This document shows, piece after piece, positions 7,422 to 14,942 of a DNA stretch of 64,000 bases. The notes beneath the pieces were generated by a model. The model was given only the letters and a program-made list of their open reading frames with translations. It was not told the origin of the DNA and searched no databases. Numbering within the stretch: position 1 is the first letter of the stretch; each line of letters begins with the position of its first letter. Made by a program: the position numbers and the translations under genes. The DNA is from Saccharothrix sp. HUAS TT1 (lineage in GTDB: Bacteria; Actinomycetota; Actinomycetes; Mycobacteriales; Pseudonocardiaceae). The DNA lies in NCBI RefSeq assembly GCF_040744945.1, contig NZ_CP160453.1, positions 7,502,001 to 7,566,000 of the forward strand, given 5' to 3'.

Positions 7422-8315
7422 CTATCCCTTCACAGCCCCGGCGCTGAGCCCCTGCACCAGGAACCGCTGCACGACGGCGAAAACCAGGACAACCGGCACG
7501 GCCGCGACCACGCCACCGGCGGCGAGTGCTCCGAAGTCGGTGTTGAACTCACCCAGCGTGTAGCTCAGGCCGACCGGCAGGGTGAACTTGTCCTGCCGCG
7601 TCGCGAACATGAGCGCGAACAGGAACTGGTTCCACGCGCCGATGAACGCGAACGACCCGACCGCCACCAGCGCGGGCTTGAGCTGCGGCAGCACGACCGC
7701 GAAGAACGCCCGGGTGCGCGAGCAGCCGTCCACCATGGCGGCTTCTTCCAGCTCCACGGAGATGTTGCGGATGAAGCCCGCCATCAGGATCAGCGACAGC
7801 GGCAGCTGGAACGCCACCTCGGCGATGATCAGGCCGGTGATCGAGTTGAGCAGGCCCAACCCCTTGAAGATCACGAACAGCGGGATCAGCATCATCGCGC
7901 CGGGGATGAACTGGCTGCACAGCATCGCCAGCAGGAACACCCGCTGGCCGCGGAACTTGAACCGCGCCAGCGCGTAGCCGCCCATCACCGACAGGATGGT
8001 CACGAATACCAGCACGCCGAGGCCCATGACGACGCTGTTGTAGAAGAAGATGCCGAACCCGATGTCGTTCCACACCGTGTCGAAGTGCTCCAGCGAGATC
8101 GGCCACGGCACGAGCTGCGTCGAGCCGGCCGGCCGGACCGCGAACACCAGCATCCAGTAGAACGGGATGAGCGTGAACAGCAGGTAGAGCACCAGCGGAA
8201 CGCGGATCATCCAGGGCTTGCCCGGCTCCTCGGCCACCGCGCGCCGGCGGCGCTTCGTCGGCTGCCGGGGCGGCGGCGCGGCGTCCACCGGGGGTCGGGT
8301 CAACGTCTCGGTCAT
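7422..8315 (-). CDS. Carbohydrate ABC transporter permease, MalG type
   Basis: 297 residues with a basic, proline-rich N-terminal tail of about 35 residues and six membrane helices. The EAA loop that docks the ATPase is present (EEAAMVDGCSRTRAFFAVVLPQ). It is the second inner-membrane subunit of the pectin-oligosaccharide importer. ATG 8315 overlaps the stop of the MalF-type gene by 4 bases. The binding-protein gene follows after 8 bases. Confidence 0.92.
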   Translation of the reverse strand: MTETLTRPPVDAAPPPRQPTKRRRRAVAEEPGKPWMIRVPLVLYLLFTLIPFYWMLVFAVRPAGSTQLVPWPISLEHFDTVWNDIGFGIFFYNSVVMGLGVLVFVTILSVMGGYALARFKFRGQRVFLLAMLCSQFIPGAMMLIPLFVIFKGLGLLNSITGLIIAEVAFQLPLSLILMAGFIRNISVELEEAAMVDGCSRTRAFFAVVLPQLKPALVAVGSFAFIGAWNQFLFALMFATRQDKFTLPVGLSYTLGEFNTDFGALAAGGVVAAVPVVLVFAVVQRFLVQGLSAGAVKG

Positions 8316-9187
8316 GCGCGACTCCCGAACTTCGACAGCCGCAGGTAGGCGATCGAGAAGAACAACAGGATCAGGAACCCGGCGACGGTGAGCGCCGAGC
8401 CGTACCCGAAGTTGTGCGAGTCGACGGCCTGCCTGGCGACGTACAGCGGCAGCGTGGTGGTCTGGTTGGCGGGACCGCCGCCGGTGAGGGTGTAGATGAG
8501 GTCGACGTTGTTGAACTCCCACACCGCGCGCAGCAGCGTCGACAGGATGATCGCGTCTTTCAGGTGCGGCAGGGTGACGCTGGTGAAGCGCCGCCACCGG
8601 CTCGCGCCGTCCACCGACGCCGCCTCGTAGAGGTCCTTGGGGATGCTCTGGAGGTCGGCGAGCAGCAGGATGGCGAAGAACGGCACACCGCGCCACAGCT
8701 CGGTCACCACGAGGGCGTCGAACACCGTGTCGGGGTTGCCGAGCACCGAGGTGCCCGGCGAGCCGACGCCCCACTCGGAGAGCACCTGGAAGACGCCGGT
8801 CGACGGGTTGAGCAGCAGGATCCAGATGCCCGTGGTGAGCACGCCGGACACCGCCCACGGCGAGAACACCAGCGCCCGCGCCACGCCGCGGCCGATGAAC
8901 GTCTCGTTCACGATCAGCGCCAGGACGAGGCCGAGCAGCAGCTGCAGGGAGACCTCGACGAACACCCACTTGGCGCTGAACGCCAGGCTCTGCCAGAACA
9001 GCGGGTCGTCGAACAGCATCTGCTTGAAGTTGTCCAGCCCCGCGAAGCCGTTCTTCCACGGCTGCGTGACGTTGTACCGCTGGAGGCTGTAGTAGACGAC
9101 GCTCCCGATCGGGTAGACCAGGAAGACCGCCATCAGCACCAGCGTCGGAGCGATCAGGGCGTAGGGCGCCCAGGTGCGGGTCCTCAT
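8312..9187 (-). CDS. Carbohydrate ABC transporter permease, MalF type
   Basis: 291 residues, six membrane helices, EAA loop at YEAASVDGASRWRRFTSVTLP. Partner of the MalG-type subunit encoded next. ATG 9187 overlaps the stop of the PL1-CE8 gene (ATGA), so enzyme and transporter are made as one coupled unit. The transporter cluster has no nucleotide-binding subunit gene. In streptomycetes a shared ATPase (MsiK) powers many such importers, and the same is likely here. Confidence 0.92.
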   Translation of the reverse strand: MRTRTWAPYALIAPTLVLMAVFLVYPIGSVVYYSLQRYNVTQPWKNGFAGLDNFKQMLFDDPLFWQSLAFSAKWVFVEVSLQLLLGLVLALIVNETFIGRGVARALVFSPWAVSGVLTTGIWILLLNPSTGVFQVLSEWGVGSPGTSVLGNPDTVFDALVVTELWRGVPFFAILLLADLQSIPKDLYEAASVDGASRWRRFTSVTLPHLKDAIILSTLLRAVWEFNNVDLIYTLTGGGPANQTTTLPLYVARQAVDSHNFGYGSALTVAGFLILLFFSIAYLRLSKFGSRA

Positions 9188-11361
9188 GCGGGGTTCCAGT
9201 CGCCGAGGTAGGCGCGCAGGGTGTGCTGCGCGGCCTGGTCGGCCGTGAGCTGCGGCCGGTCGGCGGTGGAGCCGGTGCCCGCGGGGTGGGCGCCCGGGCC
9301 GGAGTTGCGGAACTCGGCGAACCGCGCGTCGCGCCAGGAGAAGCCGGACATGTCGGTCCACGGCGCGGCCTTGACCGCGGCGGGCAGCTTCGTGTCGCGG
9401 ACGACGACCGAGCCGATGGCGTCCGGGTCACCGCCGGGGTGCCACGGGCGACCCAGGAAGTAGGTGCCCGCGGGCGCGTCGCTGAGCACCTTCGAGTTCA
9501 TGATCAGGAAGCCGTGCGGGTTGTCCCGCCGGGTGCTGGCGGCCGTGATGTACCCGCCGGGGTCGCCACCCCGGTCCAGCGCCCGGATGGTGACCTGGTC
9601 GAACACCGCCGTGGCGCGGCCGAAGATGAAGTCGACGTCGCCGACGATCTCGCTGCCCCGGTAGTACTGGCGGGCCTTCACGCCGACCGCCCGCGTGTCG
9701 GCGTACAGCGTGTCCTGGTGGCCGAGGAAGCGGACGCGGTCGTAGTACTGCCGGTCGCCGGTCGCCTTGACCGCCACCGCCTGGGTGCCGGTGATCTCGG
9801 GGTGGGCGGCCCGGTCGAACGAGTTGCTGAACGTCAGGTCGCGGGCGGTGAACCCGTCGGCCTCGATCGTCGCGGTGGCCGAGCCGGTGGTGCCGTGGGT
9901 CGTGCCGTCGGGCTTCTTGGTGCCGTTGGCGTTGTCGTAGTCGATCACGACGTCGCGCGCGGCGCCGGTGGAGCCCTTGAGGGTCAGGTCCCGCTTGGTC
10001 GCGGGCACCCGGATGACCTCACGGTACACGCCCTTGCCGATGGTGACGGCCGTGCCGGCCGGCGCGGCGTCGATCGCGGCCTGCACCGTGTCGAAGTCGG
10101 TGCCCTTGGCCACGTGGTAGCGCTCGCGCCCCAAGGCGCCGGCCTTGAGGTTCTTCACCCTGGAGGCCGGTTCGAGGCCGCGGGTGTGCTCGGGGGTCCA
10201 GCCGGCGTCGCCGGAGAGCCGCGCGGTCGGGTTGGCCGCGTTGAACGCGTCCAGCACGTCGACCGGTCGGCCGTCGACCAGCGTGCCGACCTCGGTGATG
10301 GCCGTGCCGCCCCAGTTGTAGATGAGGTCTTCGACCGAGCCGCCGCCGGCGAGCTTGACGTAGTTGTTCTCCACGTACAGCGCGGACTTCACGCCGACGC
10401 CCCAAGCGTAGACGAACGACGGTCCGGGCTCGAACAGGTTGTTGTAGACGTGCACCTGGCCGAAGCGGACCCGCGGCAGGCGCTCCTCGACGTTGCGGAA
10501 CACGTTGTGGTGCACCGAGACGCGCAGCTTGCCGGGGTCGGTGGTCGAGGTGTTGGACGAGCCGATGAGCATCGTCTTGCCGTGGTCCTCGAACAGGTTG
10601 TGCGACGCCGTGACCAGGTCGGTGCCGCTGGTCATGTCCAGCGAGCCGTCGTGCTGCTGGAAGGGGCGGCCGAAGTAGGACGGCGCCGCGCTGTCCGGGT
10701 GCGGGTGGTCGGTGAAGGTGTTGTGGTCCACCCACACGTTCGTCGCGCGCTGCAACGACACCGCGTCGTAGTCCGAGTTCCAGTTGCCCTCGGCGCCGTC
10801 GGTCGGGCCCCACTGCGGGAAGCAGTCGCGGGTGTCGCGGAAGGTCAGGTTGCGGATGATCACGTTCTGCGCGCCGTGCACCCGGACGTTCGCGCCGGTG
10901 ATGCCCGCGCCGCGGCCGTCGCCGACGATCGTGGTGTCCGAGCCGACGTTCAGCGCGATGGCCTCGGCCTGCCGGCGGGCCGAGGCGGCGCGGGCGTCCT
11001 CCAGCGGGCCGCTCGGCTCGGTGTCGCGCCCCCAAACGGCGGGGTCGTATGCGGCCAGATAGCCCGCGAGCGTGTAGCCGTCCGTGGCATATGTTGCGCA
11101 GTCAGCCCTGACGTCGATGACACCGCGCACCTTGATGATGCGCGGTGCGGGCGCCGCGAGGGCGGCCCGCAGCTCGGCGACCGTGCGCACGACGTGCTCG
11201 GTCGTCGCAGCCGAACCACCGGTGGTGCCGGCACCGCTCGAACCCCAGCCGTCACCGGATTGGAGAACCTGTTTGCCCAGGTCATGACTTGCGTGCGCGG
11301 GTGCCGCCGCGATCACGCCCAGGGCGCAGGAGAGCACGAGCGCAGTACTGAGTATCCGCAT
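9184..11361 (-). CDS. Secreted bifunctional pectate lyase (PL1)-pectin methylesterase (CE8)
   Basis: 725 residues. A signal peptide (about 1-25, ending AHA) is followed by a PL1 beta-helix (about 50-430; VWVDHNTF, VSVHHNVFRN, LPRVRFG) and a CE8 pectin methylesterase domain (about 445-725; GTQAVAV, GHQDTLY, DFIFGRATAVF with the catalytic aspartates, YFLGRPW). The esterase strips methyl groups and the lyase cuts the resulting polygalacturonate, so one secreted chain does both steps. ATG 11361 has GGAAGG about 10 bases upstream. First gene of the operon continuing with the ABC permeases, binding protein and enolase-family enzyme. The promoter region holds several palindromes. Confidence 0.92.
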   Translation of the reverse strand: MRILSTALVLSCALGVIAAAPAHASHDLGKQVLQSGDGWGSSGAGTTGGSAATTEHVVRTVAELRAALAAPAPRIIKVRGVIDVRADCATYATDGYTLAGYLAAYDPAVWGRDTEPSGPLEDARAASARRQAEAIALNVGSDTTIVGDGRGAGITGANVRVHGAQNVIIRNLTFRDTRDCFPQWGPTDGAEGNWNSDYDAVSLQRATNVWVDHNTFTDHPHPDSAAPSYFGRPFQQHDGSLDMTSGTDLVTASHNLFEDHGKTMLIGSSNTSTTDPGKLRVSVHHNVFRNVEERLPRVRFGQVHVYNNLFEPGPSFVYAWGVGVKSALYVENNYVKLAGGGSVEDLIYNWGGTAITEVGTLVDGRPVDVLDAFNAANPTARLSGDAGWTPEHTRGLEPASRVKNLKAGALGRERYHVAKGTDFDTVQAAIDAAPAGTAVTIGKGVYREVIRVPATKRDLTLKGSTGAARDVVIDYDNANGTKKPDGTTHGTTGSATATIEADGFTARDLTFSNSFDRAAHPEITGTQAVAVKATGDRQYYDRVRFLGHQDTLYADTRAVGVKARQYYRGSEIVGDVDFIFGRATAVFDQVTIRALDRGGDPGGYITAASTRRDNPHGFLIMNSKVLSDAPAGTYFLGRPWHPGGDPDAIGSVVVRDTKLPAAVKAAPWTDMSGFSWRDARFAEFRNSGPGAHPAGTGSTADRPQLTADQAAQHTLRAYLGDWNPA

Positions 11362-11386
11362 GACGAGGGGCCTTCCCCGGCGAATT

Positions 11387-11404
11387 TGTTCATAAATGTG
11401 AACA
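11387..11404. promoter_or_regulatory. Candidate operator of the pectin operon
   Basis: TGTTCATAAATGTGAACA is a 6-6-6 inverted repeat in an AT-rich patch 26 bases upstream of the PL1-CE8 start codon. A related GTTC...GAAC pair lies at 11406-11422. The bound regulator is not identifiable; no obvious pectin regulator gene is adjacent. Confidence 0.5.
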
Positions 11405-11500
11405 CGTTCCAGAAGTGCGAACAGAGTATTGCGAAAGTGTCCGCCACACGTCAACGACGTAACTTCATTCGACGCGCGTTCGACGCCGTGGATCGACTTT

Positions 11501-11527
11501 CCGTCGAATTCGACTCGAATTCGACGG
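11501..11527. promoter_or_regulatory. Perfect 27-bp palindrome in the pectin operon upstream region
   Basis: CCGTCGAATTCGA (11501-11513) and its exact reverse complement (11515-11527) flank a single C. A second 12-bp palindrome, TCACATATGTGA, lies at 11538-11549. Both are upstream of the pectin operon promoter and downstream of the converging TPR gene's terminator. Likely protein-binding sites; no known match. Confidence 0.5.
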
Positions 11528-11550
11528 TCCACAGTGGTCACATATGTGAA

Positions 11551-11582
11551 ACCGCCCCCGACCCGGGTGGGTCGAGGGCGGT
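11551..11582 (-). terminator. Hairpin terminator of the TPR protein gene
   Basis: 14-bp stem with one mismatch (ACCGCCCCCGACCC against 11569-11582) and a 4-base loop, 15 bases beyond the stop of the gene ending at 11597. Confidence 0.75.
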
Positions 11583-11596
11583 TCGAGGGCTCCCGC

Positions 11597-12547
11597 TCAG
11601 ACGACGGCGGGGGTGAAGGCGGCGATCCGCGAGGACAACGCGCGGGCGTGCGGGTTGTCCCGGTAGCGGTCGGCCAGCAGGCGCAGGGGGCGCAACCGGT
11701 CCGTGACGCGCACCGACCGCACAGCACCGGCCACCGCCAGTGCCTGCCCGCCGACTTCGGCCGCCTGGTCGAAGTCGTGCTCCAGCAAGTGGTTGGCGGA
11801 CAACGCCACCAGGCTGAACGCGCGGCTGCGGGTCATCCCCGCCGGGTAGGCGACCACGGCCGCGCCGAGCGAGTCGATCGCGGTCGAGGTGTGCGCGGCG
11901 TCCACCGTCCGGGCCAGCTCGGTCAACACCACCCCGGTCAGCCCGCACAGGTCCGGCTCGTCGAAGAAGCGCGCCCAACCGGGCGCGGGGCCGGACGGCG
12001 CCCGGTCGAACGCGTCGTGCGCCAGGTTCAGCAGCCGCACCGCCTCGCGCCGGTCGCCCAAGCCCGCGTGCGCCCACGCCTGGTTGGCGTGCAGCATCGC
12101 GACCGCCCGCCGCGAGCCGGACCGGCGGGCCGCCGCCAGGCCGCGGGTGAACCGCTCCAACGCCTCGCGCCACCGGCAGCGGTGCAGCCGCAGCCGGCCG
12201 ACGCGGTAGTGGACGTTGGCCTCCAGGTCGCGGTGCCCGGCCTCGACCGCCAGCGCCAGCGCCCGGTCCCAGTGCCGCGAGGCCGCCTCCGCCCACCCGG
12301 TGTCGAAGCACGTCCACCCGGCCAGGTTGTGCGCGTCGGCCAGCGCGACCAGCAGCCGGCCGCGGACCGCCTCGGCGACCTCGGCCTCCGGGAACCGGTC
12401 GTGCCGGACCGCGCAGGCGACGGCCGCGTCCCGCGACGCGCCGCCGCCCTCCCGGTAGTCCAGGCCGCGCAGGCGTTCGGTCTCGGCCTCCAGGCGCGCC
12501 ACGTCGTCCACGCCGATGTGCGTCGGGATGTGCTGGGGTTCTGCCAT
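11597..12547 (-). CDS. TPR-repeat protein resembling the C-terminal half of actinomycete XRE regulators, without a DNA-binding domain
   Basis: 316 residues, almost all helical, with tetratricopeptide-like pairs rich in alanine and arginine (for example LANVHYRVGRLRLHRCRWREALERF, broken here by family consensus only). It resembles the effector half of the Xre/TPR regulators that abound in this order. The usual N-terminal helix-turn-helix of about 80 residues is absent, because the chain starts at MAEPQHIPTHIG. ATG 12547 follows GAGGTG by 5-6 bases; an upstream in-frame ATG lacks a site. It could be a partner protein, a decoy, or a truncated regulator. Function unknown. Confidence 0.6.
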   Translation of the reverse strand: MAEPQHIPTHIGVDDVARLEAETERLRGLDYREGGGASRDAAVACAVRHDRFPEAEVAEAVRGRLLVALADAHNLAGWTCFDTGWAEAASRHWDRALALAVEAGHRDLEANVHYRVGRLRLHRCRWREALERFTRGLAAARRSGSRRAVAMLHANQAWAHAGLGDRREAVRLLNLAHDAFDRAPSGPAPGWARFFDEPDLCGLTGVVLTELARTVDAAHTSTAIDSLGAAVVAYPAGMTRSRAFSLVALSANHLLEHDFDQAAEVGGQALAVAGAVRSVRVTDRLRPLRLLADRYRDNPHARALSSRIAAFTPAVV

Positions 12548-12654
12548 CGCCGCACCTCGCAATTCCACTAGAGCGGTGGAAGGGATCCCACAGGGCATGT
12601 GCGTCCGAACACCCATAGTGACACCGCGATCACTCCCGTGGGCCGCCTCTTGCG

Positions 12655-12774
12655 CGGGCCGCAGAAGTTGGTCTCGAACTCGCGCCGGACGTCCTCCAGC
12701 GGCGAGTCCGGGGACGACGCCCGCACCGGTCCGCCGGCGTTGTCGATCACGATCGTGACGTCGTCGGCCAGCGC
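12655..12774 (-). pseudogene. Remnant of a short-chain dehydrogenase/reductase gene
   Basis: Forty codons read like the middle of a classical SDR: a strand plus DNAG motif (VTIVIDNAGG), then LEDVRREFETNF containing the catalytic-tetrad asparagine. No start codon, Rossmann GxxxGxG segment or Ser-Tyr-Lys segment remains on either side. The frame simply runs into the stop of the DUF1992 gene upstream. It is a decayed fragment between two intact genes. Confidence 0.65.
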
Positions 12775-12776
12775 GC

Positions 12777-13178
12777 CTACCCGGCGCGGGCCGCCCGCCA
12801 CTCGGCCACGACGTGCTCCACGTCGAACGGCATCAGGTTGAGCGGCGGGCCGGACATCGGCTTGCGGATCGCGTCCTCGATCCTGGCGTTGACGTCGGCC
12901 AGGAGCGAGCGCACCTCGGCCTCGGTGCGGGCGCGACCGGCGGCCTCGCGCGCGGCGGCGACCTCCTTGCGGAACAGGAGGGACGGCGGGAGGGCGGTGC
13001 CCTCTTCCCGGCGCAGCTTCTCCTTGACCCACCACAGCTCGTCGTGCGGGCCCTGGAGGCCGCCCAGCGGCTTGCCCGCGCCCGGCAGGTCGTCGAACTC
13101 GCCCCGGTCCTGGGCCTCCCGGATCTGCCGCTCGATCCAGGTCTCGAAGCCCACACCGGCCGGTTTCCGCTCGGTCAC
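12777..13178 (-). CDS. DUF1992 (DnaJ-homologue subfamily C member 28-like) protein
   Basis: 133 residues. The conserved DUF1992 signature is clear: WIERQIREAQDRGEFDDLPGAGKPL, then a helical stretch ending in the asparagine-rich NARIEDA and NLMPFD motifs. Small cytoplasmic proteins of this family are common in actinobacteria, and their role is not established. GTG 13178 is preferred over a TTG 18 bases upstream that would overlap the sigma-factor gene. It follows the sigma gene by 10 bases and is probably co-transcribed. Confidence 0.8.
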   Translation of the reverse strand: MTERKPAGVGFETWIERQIREAQDRGEFDDLPGAGKPLGGLQGPHDELWWVKEKLRREEGTALPPSLLFRKEVAAAREAAGRARTEAEVRSLLADVNARIEDAIRKPMSGPPLNLMPFDVEHVVAEWRAARAG

Positions 13179-13188
13179 ACCCCCGAGG

Positions 13189-14388
13189 CTACCCAAGCGC
13201 CAACCGGGCCGCCTTGTCCATCAGGTACCGCTGCTCGGGGGTGCTCGTCGTGCGCCCGGCCGCCGCCCGGTAGTGCGCCACGGCCCGCGGCACGTCGCCC
13301 GCCATCTCGTGCAGGTGGGCTCGCACCGCGTCCAGCCGGTGGTGACCGGGCAGGCGCTCGTCCAGGGCGTCGATCAGCGCCAGGCCGGCGGCCGGGCCGT
13401 CCACCATGGCCACCGCGACCGCCCGGTTGAGCGACACCACCGGGTTGCCGGTCAGCTCCTCCAGCAGCCCGTACATGCGCAGGATCTGCGGCCAGTCGGT
13501 GTCCTCGGCGCGCCGCGCGTCGTCGTGGATGGCCGCGATCGACGCCTGCACCTGGTACTCGCCGATGGCGCCGCGCTCCACCGCCGCCAGGACCAGGTCG
13601 ACGCCCTCGACGATCAGCTCCTGGTCCCACGCCGACCGGTCCTGCTCGGCCAGCGGGACCAGTGCCCCGTTCGGGCCGGTGCGGGCCGGCCTGCGGGCGT
13701 CGGTGAGCAGCATCAGCGCCAGCAGGCCCGCCACCTCGGGGTCGGACGGCAGCCGGGCGCGCACGGCCCTGGTCAGCCGGATCGCCTCGCCGGACAGCTC
13801 GGTGCGGTGCAGCGAGCCGCCGACGCTGCTGGTGTAGCCCTCGTTGAAGATCAGGTACAGCACGCGCAGCACGGACTTCAGCCGAGCCGCGAACTCGTCC
13901 GGGCCGGGCATGGCGAAGTCCGCGCCACGCAGCTTGAGCTTCGCCCGGTTGATCCGCTGCGCCATGGTCGCCTCGGGCACCAGGAACGCGTTCGCGATCT
14001 CCGCCGTGCTCAGGCCGCCCACCGCGCGCAGGGTCAGCGCGATCGCCGACGCGGGCGTCAGCTCGGGGTGGCAGCACAGGAACAGCACGACGAGGGTGTC
14101 GTCCCGGTCCACCGCGTCACCGGGCGGCGGCTCGCGGGACACCCCCTCCTCGCGGCGGCGGCGGGCGGCCTCGCTGCGGATCAGGTCGGTCATCCGCCGG
14201 GTGGCCACCCGCACCAGCCAGCCGCGCGGGTTGTCCGGCAGCCCGTCGACGGGCCAGTGCCGGGCCGCCGCCAGCAACGCCTCCTGGACCGCGTCCTCGG
14301 CCTGCGCGAAGTCGCCGAACCGGCGGGCGACCGCGCCGAGGACCTGCGGCGCGCACTCGCGCAGCAGGTCCTCGACGGCCCGGTTCAC
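13189..14388 (-). CDS. ECF-type RNA polymerase sigma factor with long C-terminal extension (ECF42-like)
   Basis: 399 residues. Region sigma2 (about 8-75, DAVQEALLAAARHWP, PRGWLVRVATRRMTDLIRS) and sigma4 (about 110-165, LTLRAVGGLSTAEIANAFLVPEATMAQRINRAK) are followed by about 220 residues of helical TPR-like extension (IFNEGYTSS, EELTGNPVVSLNRAVAVAM). This architecture, and its coupling to a DGPF/YCII protein, matches the ECF42 group, which has no dedicated anti-sigma factor. The extension is thought to gate activity. GTG 14388 overlaps the stop of the YCII gene by 4 bases. Confidence 0.9.
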   Translation of the reverse strand: MNRAVEDLLRECAPQVLGAVARRFGDFAQAEDAVQEALLAAARHWPVDGLPDNPRGWLVRVATRRMTDLIRSEAARRRREEGVSREPPPGDAVDRDDTLVVLFLCCHPELTPASAIALTLRAVGGLSTAEIANAFLVPEATMAQRINRAKLKLRGADFAMPGPDEFAARLKSVLRVLYLIFNEGYTSSVGGSLHRTELSGEAIRLTRAVRARLPSDPEVAGLLALMLLTDARRPARTGPNGALVPLAEQDRSAWDQELIVEGVDLVLAAVERGAIGEYQVQASIAAIHDDARRAEDTDWPQILRMYGLLEELTGNPVVSLNRAVAVAMVDGPAAGLALIDALDERLPGHHRLDAVRAHLHEMAGDVPRAVAHYRAAAGRTTSTPEQRYLMDKAARLALG

Positions 14389-14789
14389 AGGTCGGACGCG
14401 GCGGGCGCCGACATCAGCTCCCGCACCTCGATCGGCTGCCCGATCGGCACGCCGTTCGGGCCGGGCGCGGCGGACGCCTGCGCCGCGATCTCCAGCGCGC
14501 GCTCCAGCGTCGTGTCGACCAGCCAGTAACCGGCCAGCAGCTCCTTGGACTCCGGGAACGGGCCGTCGGTGATGACCGGCGAGCCGACGCCGGTGTGCGT
14601 CACGGTCTTGGCCAGCTCGGGGCCCGCCAGGCCCTGCGCGTCGACCAGCTCGCCGTTGTCGGCCAGCTCCTTGCCCAGGTCCTGCTGGAACCGGATGTGC
14701 GCGGCGATGTCCTCGTGCGGCCACTGGTCCATCGGGACGTCGCAGTTGGCGGTCGGGCCGTAGTTCATGAGGAGCAGGAACTTAGCCAT
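14385..14789 (-). CDS. YCII-related (DGPF-domain) protein
   Basis: 134 residues. Starts MAKFLLLMNYG and carries the family signature TDGPFPESKELLAGYWLVD. YCII-like domains are ferredoxin-fold proteins; those with DGPF are genomically tied to ECF42 sigma factors. Translationally coupled to the sigma gene behind it. TAGGAG lies 7 bases before the ATG. Biochemical role unknown. Confidence 0.88.
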   Translation of the reverse strand: MAKFLLLMNYGPTANCDVPMDQWPHEDIAAHIRFQQDLGKELADNGELVDAQGLAGPELAKTVTHTGVGSPVITDGPFPESKELLAGYWLVDTTLERALEIAAQASAAPGPNGVPIGQPIEVRELMSAPAASDL

Positions 14790-14899
14790 GTGGGACTCCT
14801 AGGGGTCTTCGTTCGCGCCCATCTTGGCGCTTTCACCCCATCGACGGAGCCGGTGCGGCCTCCTCTACACGTTGACATGTGACTTGGGTCACGCGGATA

Positions 14900-14937
14900 G
14901 CTCGCGGTTGTGCCCCGGGTCGGGCACAACCGCGAGC
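14900..14937 (-). terminator. Strong hairpin terminator of the GH5-esterase operon
   Basis: Perfect 16-bp stem (GCTCGCGGTTGTGCCC, 14900-14915, against 14922-14937) with a 6-base loop, five bases beyond the esterase stop codon. Confidence 0.85.
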
Positions 14938-14942
14938 CGCTG

